Of a stretch of DNA of 50,090 nucleotides, positions 44,901-50,090 are shown in pieces. The notes beneath the pieces were generated by a model that searched no databases, was not told where the DNA came from, and was given only the letters and a program-made list of their open reading frames with translations. Position numbers and translations under genes: made by a program. The DNA lies in the NCBI RefSeq assembly GCF_003992255.1, contig NZ_RQVA01000014.1, positions 1-50,090 on the forward strand, given 5' to 3'. The stretch's first letter is position 1. Each line of letters starts with the position of its first letter. This DNA is from F0422 sp003992255 (lineage in GTDB: Bacteria > Bacillota > Negativicutes > Veillonellales > Veillonellaceae).

Positions 44901-46680
44901 TGGAACGCATGCAGGCATACAATCAGTAACGGTAAAACGATTAGAAGTCAATCATCATAAGAATGACTGGAAATGGTCGGTTGGCCGTTTATATGAAGCC
45001 CTTGGTACGACTGGATACTGGTTTAATGATTCCTATGATGGTGTGAGAGCCATATGGTCAAGCCCGATGACAGAAGTACGGATGGGATATGGAGATTTCC
45101 ATCGTAGTACGGGTATTACCGATTCTGCTTATACACATGCCGTTAAAACATCATTTACTAGACCACCAACAAAAGATGAATGGTTAGGACAAGGTTCATT
45201 TAATAAGACGGGCTTAACAGGAGAGTATACAGATGGTAGTGTGCATGTAAATAATTTTAAAACGCTACGTGATAAACTAGAAGCAGCTCAATCTCCAGAA
45301 GAGGAAAAAGCAGTTATAGACACATATATGAAGGTCATTGAAAAAGATGACCCTAAATTGTATGAAAAATTACATAATCGAAGTGGTCAATACTATATGA
45401 ATAGTTTCATATGGAGGAAAGTAACTGTTACTAATACGGCTGGTCAAGTTATAGGTGAATATATGACTACGGACTTGCCGCAAGTATATACTAAGAGCGC
45501 TTCTAATGATACAGCATTGTTAGAAAAAGATGCTACAAAAGCTTGGGATGTAACAATGCAAGTAGGGGAAAACAAAGAGGATTGGTCCAGGTATGTATCT
45601 AACTCTGGCTTGTTAAAAGATGGATCCTATAAATTACATTCAGACTTTTACGGATATGGAACCTATTTAGGAAATGATGTGCTAGAGGATTTGGGAACGA
45701 CGAATCGTGGTAGACGGTACGGTGGAATCATGGCATCTAAATTTGATACTTCCAAATTTGTTCGCATGACACAAGAAGAAGCGAAAGCAAAAGCAATTAC
45801 ATCGCTTTGGAATAAAGATACAGCATGGATGACATTAACTAAGAAACTACCTAATGGATCTAGAGCGACTGGATTCGTGAAAAGTAATATTTCACCATTA
45901 GCTAAACGTGTCTTGTTGTTGTTAGCGAGTGAGCTTTGGAAACCAGAGAATAATAGTTCACTTCCTTTACACTTGTTAGAACAAGAAGGGTATCGTGTTC
46001 CTATTGTTGGTAATGTACTTGTTCAAGATACGATTCCATCTGTTAATAAAGCGTTCTTTACACAACTCAAACATCAAATAAATAATCACTGGGGTGTACA
46101 AGCTTGGTATATGCGATCAATACAGGATTCAACTAATACATTGCAGTATGCGAATGCTTCTGGAAATGATGTATATCAATATAATCAGATAGTTAATGTG
46201 GTCGGAGCAGGACTAGTATGGAAGCCATCTGATACGTTAACTGTGTCAGCAGATATAGGGCAAAATAGAACATCTTTTGGTAAATATTTGAATGGTGAAA
46301 CTCAATATACCTATGATAATAGTGTTATTACTTCCAAAGGTAGACGTATTGGTTCATACCCTAAATTCTGGACGATTCGGTTAGATGTGGGTCATCCAGA
46401 ACAGAAACATGTTGGTTCCTGGAATGCATATGCAGACTATAAATACTTTGAACATGGATCTTTTATCGGCGGTAATGGAACTAATGCATTGCCAGATCGT
46501 TATTTAGATGGTGTACAAAGCTTTACTGTAGGTGGCAGATATACACCAGTGCAGGATGTTAATGTATATGCATCTTATACATTCAATGCAAAAGGTATTC
46601 ATAGTAGAGATACTTTATATGGAGGAGAAAAATTTGACTTAGGTGATTATACTAAGATAGCTGTTGAATATAAATTCTAA
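41983..46680 (+). CDS. TonB-dependent receptor fused to a second beta-barrel domain
   Basis: The 1565-residue protein starts with a signal peptide (to about residue 27). A plug domain follows (about 30-165: VEDIIFTETGV, IRGAEPRHTLILINGQPV, IDRIEVIRGAASAKYGANAMGGVINVVT), then a first barrel to about residue 856. That barrel ends in YKFGLHMKF, the type of alternating segment with which outer-membrane proteins normally terminate. Instead about 710 more residues follow, rich in alternating strands (WSVGRLYEALG, VRMGYGDFHR, VQAWYMRSI, NAYADYKYF). The chain ends in KIAVEYKF with a C-terminal phenylalanine, a second outer-membrane end signal. Ordinary receptors have 600-1000 residues. Two barrels in one chain is the simplest reading. 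The Fur-type operator suggests iron-related uptake. Confidence 0.85.
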   Translation: MYRSKRAWISGAIASWCLLSLSSVQGATADSVYVSANPIIESLKDESLSTTVISKADIANKQAKSVEDIIFTETGVSRTVDAMGRVALSIRGAEPRHTLILINGQPVMGEMEAYLGQGDELQRLGAESIDRIEVIRGAASAKYGANAMGGVINVVTTKPTKHSQLELNVEGRRIQGDHGVLPYKNIFIRANSGNIGKGRVSLYSSKRDIMPIYSQKEFIGAMNQSGSVHNALRYYGDIKELGFHAEYDANANHHFSVQSTHWKEDTNRDIKHSNDAPDPVVHYGRNIERWRHQLTYAGNNQKNLDWKVDLSIYNQKEFDKTISSTAIFSPYEGKNTLHYIDDVKHREWKLNATLNQQVGNHHFLSYRVGYSEENGSGSRLKSAKSIYTRYINPWDFDKNLHSDKGVGEPSSKVYDYALYRDEADIPQYDQAYELYGYKNRQGKAIIPSYTYQDYTNDVEDEDRIHTFAEELRAENESLRTPNEDGDLPDDDIIMRRYYDAKTLKWHGKTFTEEGTSRRNRQTIGTSNIRKMNIAISDFWQLNKNTFFTPILRWDNSNLFGNTVTFNLGLTHYVHGNRNYRIKTNVGTAYTEPGMGELYYNWEMYAGMPYDFGVGKLGYYWIGNPNLKPEKSINVDLGFEYDTKRLHSRMMVFHNDIKNYMTTYFTGKLMNFNPDAGKNTWMTPPDMIYSFKNIGKAEITGVEGEIKYALNTNLSTRLGYTYLHARNISDPTMPAQLLNKPVHKIDIGVQYENKKSGWQASLWGDYYIHMLDSNTIANNGNYVHNDLGNGDSQYAFAEKGKQTYESKSFAIWNAMIQKKIGKDSLAYIGVDNIFNHRDDAQAHQERMYKFGLHMKFGADSSESSYQRITRLSQKISNAPLNWFIRQESIQEPLTFYGSYHGAWSSFTGKEKPTEARVTATSTIGDAYKNYLEKANHGYSSSVQVGVKGTVTKDTSIDVAVEATSYKGKEQSIDAGTHAGIQSVTVKRLEVNHHKNDWKWSVGRLYEALGTTGYWFNDSYDGVRAIWSSPMTEVRMGYGDFHRSTGITDSAYTHAVKTSFTRPPTKDEWLGQGSFNKTGLTGEYTDGSVHVNNFKTLRDKLEAAQSPEEEKAVIDTYMKVIEKDDPKLYEKLHNRSGQYYMNSFIWRKVTVTNTAGQVIGEYMTTDLPQVYTKSASNDTALLEKDATKAWDVTMQVGENKEDWSRYVSNSGLLKDGSYKLHSDFYGYGTYLGNDVLEDLGTTNRGRRYGGIMASKFDTSKFVRMTQEEAKAKAITSLWNKDTAWMTLTKKLPNGSRATGFVKSNISPLAKRVLLLLASELWKPENNSSLPLHLLEQEGYRVPIVGNVLVQDTIPSVNKAFFTQLKHQINNHWGVQAWYMRSIQDSTNTLQYANASGNDVYQYNQIVNVVGAGLVWKPSDTLTVSADIGQNRTSFGKYLNGETQYTYDNSVITSKGRRIGSYPKFWTIRLDVGHPEQKHVGSWNAYADYKYFEHGSFIGGNGTNALPDRYLDGVQSFTVGGRYTPVQDVNVYASYTFNAKGIHSRDTLYGGEKFDLGDYTKIAVEYKF

Positions 46681-46691
46681 TGGACATATTA

Positions 46692-46734
46692 AAAAGCCAT
46701 ACCTTATCTGGAAACAGATAGGGGTATGGCTTTT
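46692..46734 (+). terminator. Repeated terminator, copy 2
   Basis: Same hairpin as copy 1, 11 bases after the receptor stop codon. From here on the sequence also matches the region after copy 3 (through about 46811), which marks the left edge of a duplicated module. Confidence 0.85.
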
Positions 46735-46746
46735 CTGACTATGAGG

Positions 46747-46815
46747 CTAATAATACCATATATTATCTTTGATGATATAGTTCCATCCTATTCGATGCAT
46801 CATATACTCAAACAA
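46747..46815 (-). pseudogene. C-terminal remnant of the small secreted protein gene
   Basis: On the minus strand this encodes FEYMMHRIGWNYIIKDN and IWYY before a stop, nearly identical to the last 21 residues of the intact protein at 48090-48479. Homology stops near 46811-46818, where the sequence passes directly into the promoter region of the next gene. The N-terminal 108 or so codons are missing. Confidence 0.85.
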
Positions 46816-46827
46816 TTTACAATTGAA

Positions 46828-46857
46828 TTGACCGTATATGAAGAGATACAGTAGAAT
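46828..46857 (+). promoter_or_regulatory. Promoter of the first 236-residue paralogue
   Basis: A -35 TTGACC (46828-46833) and a -10 TAGAAT (46852-46857) have an 18-base spacer. The same -35 and spacer occur before the second paralogue. Confidence 0.6.
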
Positions 46858-46898
46858 ATAAGTAATATATTGTTTGTATTTCATAAGGGGGAAGAACT

Positions 46899-47609
46899 AT
46901 GCTAAAAAAATGTTTGGTAGGTTGTCTAGCGGTAAGTTCCTTGCTGTTCACGGCGGTGAATGCATACGATTACAACGAATATGATCAAAAGTTAGTGAAC
47001 AGAATGTCTGGAGAATGGAAGAATCTAGATGGACAAGTAGTTTTCAATATTCAAAATGGGTATATTAATGGGGCTCAAGTGCTAGATGTAGCAGCATTAG
47101 CAGGTAATCGTAGCTTTGGTGTTGGGAACTTTATTATACATGAAGCGGTAGGAAATCGCCCATTGCGTATGAGCTTTGCTAGTTTAGACAATAGTGCTGG
47201 TCGAATTGTTTATAATGGTCAGGCATTATTTAGAAAAGTGCCAGTACCATATTCTGAAAGTGTATCTGGTATACATATTGGATCTACAAAAGATGAGGTA
47301 TTACAAACTTTCGGACGACCTACGAGAACTTGGGGTGACGTGTATGATGAGAATTGGGAATATGCGAACTATAAGATGAGAGTTAGACTAGGTGGAGGAA
47401 CTGTTACGGCGGTAAGCATGTTCAAAGGCAGTCCACTTCGTTTTGATACATCAGGATTAAGTTACGGCGATGGTAAGTATGAATTTATGGGGGTATATGA
47501 TATTCATAACAGCGGTGGGCCTGCTATGAAAGTATTGCCTACAGGTGAAACTATCAACTATAATAGTGGCTTAGGTCATATGGAGATTACTTTAGATCCT
47601 TTGACTTAA
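46899..47609 (+). CDS. Secreted SmpA-like protein, paralogue A
   Basis: The 236-residue protein has a signal peptide (MLKKCLVGCLAVSSLLFTAV, cleavage near NA-YD), although the cysteine within it does not form a good lipobox. The mature part contains MSGEWKNLDGQVV and NGYINGAQVL, then the SmpA/BamE-like motif GIHIGSTKDEVLQTFGRPT, then a beta-rich end. It is a close paralogue of the protein at 48674-49384; the first 60 residues are almost the same. It shares the SmpA-like motif with the protein at 29835-30539. It should act in the periplasm or at the surface. Function unknown. It sits in the shortened copy of a duplicated module. Confidence 0.8.
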   Translation: MLKKCLVGCLAVSSLLFTAVNAYDYNEYDQKLVNRMSGEWKNLDGQVVFNIQNGYINGAQVLDVAALAGNRSFGVGNFIIHEAVGNRPLRMSFASLDNSAGRIVYNGQALFRKVPVPYSESVSGIHIGSTKDEVLQTFGRPTRTWGDVYDENWEYANYKMRVRLGGGTVTAVSMFKGSPLRFDTSGLSYGDGKYEFMGVYDIHNSGGPAMKVLPTGETINYNSGLGHMEITLDPLT

Positions 47610-47621
47610 TAAAGGAAGGTT

Positions 47622-47870
47622 AATTATCGTCTATCTGTCACAACTCGTACTGAATATGATCCTAGTTTGAGACTACCAGAGAGCACACAAGATGGTTCTC
47701 GATTAGTGTTTGACTATGATTATGATAATAAAACGATTAGCTTAGTAGGAGGTAGAAGAGGAGATCGTACTATCGATGTATCAAATGGTGAAGATTGGCA
47801 GTATCCAGCAGAAGCGAAAGCAGCAGCTCTTACAGCATTCCGTGTAGTCTATGGTATTCCATTCTATTAA
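47622..47870 (+). pseudogene. 5'-truncated copy of the 147-residue secreted protein gene
   Basis: The frame encodes NYRLSVTTRTEYDPSLRLPE through to FRVVYGIPFY, matching the C-terminal 80 or so residues of the intact protein at 49614-50057. The signal peptide and first part are absent. Homology begins abruptly 13 bases after the preceding stop codon. An AAGGAAGG stretch precedes it, but no start codon is suitably placed. It is a deletion remnant. Confidence 0.85.
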
Positions 47871-47945
47871 TAAAAATCATATAATTTATTGTATGTTTAG
47901 ATAATAAGCTACAAAAAAATAAAATATAACAATGTTTAATAAAAT

Positions 47946-47987
47946 AGAGGAATGTTGATCAATATGTGTCAACATTCCTCTGTTTTT
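47946..47987 (+). terminator. Terminator after the truncated gene
   Basis: A perfect 13-base-pair stem (AGAGGAATGTTGA, 47946-47958, with TCAACATTCCTCT, 47969-47981), a 10-base loop and five Ts. Confidence 0.88.
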
Positions 47988-48031
47988 ATACTTGTAAGAA
48001 GGAAAAGCAGTTTTATTTTTATAATATCAAT

Positions 48032-48077
48032 AAAAAAGCCATACCCTTATCTGGGAACAGATAGGGGTATGGCTTTT
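48032..48077. terminator. Repeated terminator, copy 3
   Basis: The same hairpin as copies 1 and 2, here 12 bases past the 3' end of the minus-strand gene. Six Ts on the minus strand make it a good terminator for that gene; the plus strand also has four Ts. Confidence 0.85.
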
Positions 48078-48089
48078 CTGACTATGAGG

Positions 48090-48479
48090 CTAATAATACC
48101 ATAAATTATCTTTAATGATATAGTTCCAACCTATTCTATGCATCATATACTCAAAAACTTTATGACGTGGAATTACAACAGTAGTATGACCTGATCTCAT
48201 TGTATTTGTATAGTATCTCCACATATCATTTTTAAATTTTGAAAAGTTCCAAGTTACTGTCTCTATGACTCTGTTATGCTTGACTATTTTCACAGACACA
48301 GTAATCCATTTTCCAGTAGAGGATGTTCCGTAAGAAATTGTATCATCCATTATATAAATATGAGTATTTTCTGAACTATTAATCCAGATGTCATTGGCAT
48401 TCACTGATGTAACAAAAAATGAAAGCGTAATAAAAGCAAAACAAAATGATAATAGTGTTATTATTGTACGATTCTTCAT
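48090..48479 (-). CDS. Small secreted protein, function unknown
   Basis: The 129-residue protein has a signal peptide (MKNRTIITLLSFCFAFITL to about residue 28, cleavage near VNA-ND). The mature part of about 100 residues is beta-rich and includes THIYIMDDTISYG and ITVSVKIVKH. Its general form (an exported domain that opens with a strand and short D/T turn) recalls other small exported proteins of Negativicutes, including the 147-residue protein at 49614. It is the only gene on the minus strand in this region and reads into the repeated terminator. A C-terminal remnant of a second copy lies at 46747-46815. It uses a GGGGTGA ribosome-binding site. Confidence 0.75.
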   Translation of the reverse strand: MKNRTIITLLSFCFAFITLSFFVTSVNANDIWINSSENTHIYIMDDTISYGTSSTGKWITVSVKIVKHNRVIETVTWNFSKFKNDMWRYYTNTMRSGHTTVVIPRHKVFEYMMHRIGWNYIIKDNLWYY

Positions 48480-48603
48480 TTTAAATCACCCCGTTTATTC
48501 TAAACTGATAATACAATTTCTGACACATATATCATATAATAAAATATATACAATGCATAGGTTTTAATAAAAACGATTAGGGCTGTATTCATATGTAATT
48601 GAA

Positions 48604-48633
48604 TTGACCATTTATAAATAGATACTGTACAAT
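48604..48633 (+). promoter_or_regulatory. Promoter of the second 236-residue paralogue
   Basis: A -35 TTGACC (48604-48609) and a -10 TACAAT (48628-48633) have an 18-base spacer. It matches the promoter at 46828-46857, which supports both. Confidence 0.65.
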
Positions 48634-48673
48634 AAAGATAATATAGTGTTCGTATTTCATAGGGGGAAGAACT

Positions 48674-49384
48674 ATGCTAAAAAAATGTTTAGTAGGTTGT
48701 CTAGCGGTAAGTTCCTTACTGTTCACGGCGGTACATGCATACGATTACAGCGAGTATGAGCAAAATTTAGTGAACAGAATGTCTGGAGAATGGAAGAATT
48801 TAGATGGTCAAGTGGTTTTAAATATCCAAAATGGATATATTAATGGGGCCCAAGTGTTAGATATTACGAAATTAGCAGGTTATAGCAAGTTTGGTAGTGG
48901 TAATTTTATTATACATGAAGCAGCAGGAAATCGTGTAGTACCTGTGGAATTTACTATTTTTGGGAATAGTACGGATAGAATTGTATATAATGATCAGGCT
49001 CTATTTAAACAAATACCAGTTCCATATTCTGAAAGTGTATCTGGAATACATGTTGGCTCTACAAAGGATGAAGTATTACAAACATTTGGTAATCCAACAA
49101 AAAGAATGGGAGATACCTATGGTGAGAGCTTGGAGTATGCACATTATAAAATGAGGATTAGATTAGATGGAGGCAGTGTTACATCTGTGACTCTATTTAA
49201 GGGGAGTCCGCTCCAATTTGATACATCTGGGTTGAGTTATGGTGACGGTAAAGATGAATTTATGAGAGTGTATGATATTCCGAATCGTGGAGAGGTGGTT
49301 AAGAAGGCACTACCAACAGGTGAATATATTGCATATTATATTCAAGACGGTCTTGTGGAAATTACCTTAAATCCTATGTGGTAA
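48674..49384 (+). CDS. Secreted SmpA-like protein, paralogue B
   Basis: The 236-residue protein has a signal peptide almost identical to that of paralogue A, and the same MSGEWKNLDGQVV, NGYINGAQVL and SmpA-like GIHVGSTKDEVLQTFGNPT segments. Differences gather in the middle and at the C-terminus (for example LPTGEYIAYYIQDGL against LPTGETINYNSGLG), which suggests divergence after duplication with exported function kept. It has the same GGGGGAAGA ribosome-binding region. It lies in the complete copy of the module, between the minus-strand gene and the 147-residue gene. Confidence 0.8.
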   Translation: MLKKCLVGCLAVSSLLFTAVHAYDYSEYEQNLVNRMSGEWKNLDGQVVLNIQNGYINGAQVLDITKLAGYSKFGSGNFIIHEAAGNRVVPVEFTIFGNSTDRIVYNDQALFKQIPVPYSESVSGIHVGSTKDEVLQTFGNPTKRMGDTYGESLEYAHYKMRIRLDGGSVTSVTLFKGSPLQFDTSGLSYGDGKDEFMRVYDIPNRGEVVKKALPTGEYIAYYIQDGLVEITLNPMW

Positions 49385-49518
49385 GTTTATTAATATTGCC
49401 GAATAGTTTTGTGGTATACGCTATATGCATTTATATATTGCTGAGGTATATAGACTACGAATACGATTTGTTATATGATGGAAAAGCTGACTATTAGCAT
49501 CTAAAATATATACACATA

Positions 49519-49548
49519 TTGTCCTCGTAGTTATGCATAGGATATAAT
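49519..49548 (+). promoter_or_regulatory. Promoter of the 147-residue protein gene
   Basis: A -35 TTGTCC (49519-49524) and a -10 TATAAT (49543-49548) have an 18-base spacer, about 65 bases before the start codon. Confidence 0.55.
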
Positions 49549-49613
49549 AAACATAAAGTTAGATTGTACAGATTAGGGCAATCAGTCTAGGCATATACAA
49601 GAGGAGATATTTT

Positions 49614-50057
49614 ATGAAATCATTATGTAAATTGTTACTTGTCACCATGGTAGTATGGTTAGGTGCACTATCACTGACTCCAGCAGAAGCGAGTGTAGCA
49701 AATGATCCTGGGTATGTACGTATTTATCGTTCGGGATCTATGACTTTTTATTTAAATAAACGGTCCATTGCGATTGAAAACTATAACCCACCATACTATC
49801 GCTTATCTGTTACAACTCGTACTGAATTTTCTCCTATTTTAAGGGTACCAGAAACGACAGAAGATGGTGCTCGTATGGTATTTGACTATAATTATGATAA
49901 TAAAACTATTCGATTTGTATCCATGGATGGACGGCCATATAGTTTTAGGGATGCAACGATTAATGTTGCAAGACATGAAGGTTGGCAACGCCCCCATGAA
50001 GCTACAGCAGCAGCCCTTGCAGCATTCCGTGTAGTTTACGGTATTCCATTTTATTAA
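49614..50057 (+). CDS. Small secreted protein, function unknown
   Basis: The 147-residue protein has a signal peptide (residues 1-26, cleavage near AEA-SV) and a mature domain of about 120 residues. Visible segments are YVRIYRSGSMTFYLNKRSI, YYRLSVTTRTEF, the MVFDYNYDNKTIRFV strand pair, and the end FRVVYGIPFY. It follows the pattern of small exported beta-rich proteins in which a short strand and a YLN/YID turn are followed by a hydrophobic strand and a Y-N-Y-D hairpin. It has its own promoter and a GAGGAGA ribosome-binding site. A truncated second copy lies at 47622-47870. Function unknown. Confidence 0.75.
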   Translation: MKSLCKLLLVTMVVWLGALSLTPAEASVANDPGYVRIYRSGSMTFYLNKRSIAIENYNPPYYRLSVTTRTEFSPILRVPETTEDGARMVFDYNYDNKTIRFVSMDGRPYSFRDATINVARHEGWQRPHEATAAALAAFRVVYGIPFY

Positions 50058-50090
50058 TAAAAAGCATATAACGTACTGAACATTTGGAAA

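Noticed and set aside
38839..46680. A ferredoxin-uptake-like pair (M16 protease next to a TonB-dependent receptor, as in Fus systems).
   Set aside because: The protease is of the M16C type without a signal peptide, it has its own promoter and terminator, and no plant-ferredoxin receptor feature is visible. Adjacency alone does not support it.
1..50090. tRNA or rRNA genes, CRISPR arrays, transposases, integrases or a phage segment.
   Set aside because: None was recognised on reading both strands: no T-loop-like cluster, no regular short repeats with spacers, no transposase or integrase motif.

Overview
The window looks like a chromosomal segment from a low-GC diderm Firmicute of the class Negativicutes, most plausibly Veillonella or a close relative (inference, no database search). 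The housekeeping genes are Firmicutes-like (PyrR, Bacillus-type ThyA, Tex, DUF554, SpoVB/MurJ-like flippase, infC with an AUU start). The window also encodes outer-membrane and periplasmic proteins (a TonB-dependent receptor under a Fur-like site, many signal-peptide proteins), so the cell has an outer membrane. A full-length pyruvate carboxylase beside a lower glycolytic cluster fits an organism that grows on lactate or organic acids and runs these enzymes in the gluconeogenic direction.

Layout. 1-1.57 kb: a toxin-antitoxin pair, an MqsR-like toxin followed by a zinc-finger/HTH/Panacea antitoxin. 1.58-7.55 kb: gapA-pgk-tpiA-gpmI-eno in lower-glycolysis order, with an internal terminator after gapA. 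7.56-8.27 kb: a RelB/DinJ-ParE/RelE pair on the minus strand, sharing a bidirectional terminator with eno. 8.3-18.6 kb: putP, recQ, thyA, folA, tex, lspA, an RluA-type pseudouridine synthase, pyrR and a DUF554 membrane protein. 18.67-20.03 kb: the infC-rpmI-rplT operon behind a leader able to switch between an antiterminator-type pairing and a terminator. 20.1-24.3 kb: a minus-strand lipid flippase divergent from fba, a second RluA-type synthase, and a YgbA-like gene.

24.36-29.7 kb: a little-characterised envelope cluster. It holds a broken zinc-ribbon/DUF805 gene, a zinc-ribbon/TM/extracytoplasmic protein, two lipoproteins, an intact zinc-ribbon/DUF805 protein whose outer domain resembles that of its neighbour, and a NagZ-like GH3 enzyme. 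29.8-41.75 kb: a secreted SmpA-like protein, pyruvate carboxylase, a PLP aminotransferase, an Mrp/NBP35-type ATPase, an M18 aminopeptidase, a membrane protein and an M16C metallopeptidase.

41.8-50.06 kb: the accessory end. A Fur-box promoter drives a 1565-residue outer-membrane protein that appears to be a TonB-dependent receptor fused to a second beta-barrel. After it come two unequal copies of a secreted-protein module. The first copy has lost most of two of its three genes. A near-identical hairpin terminator occurs three times at the borders.

The observations most worth pursuing are the double-barrel receptor, the zinc-ribbon/DUF805/lipoprotein cluster, the MqsR/Panacea pair with its promoter-flanking inverted repeat, the infC leader switch, and the decayed tandem module.
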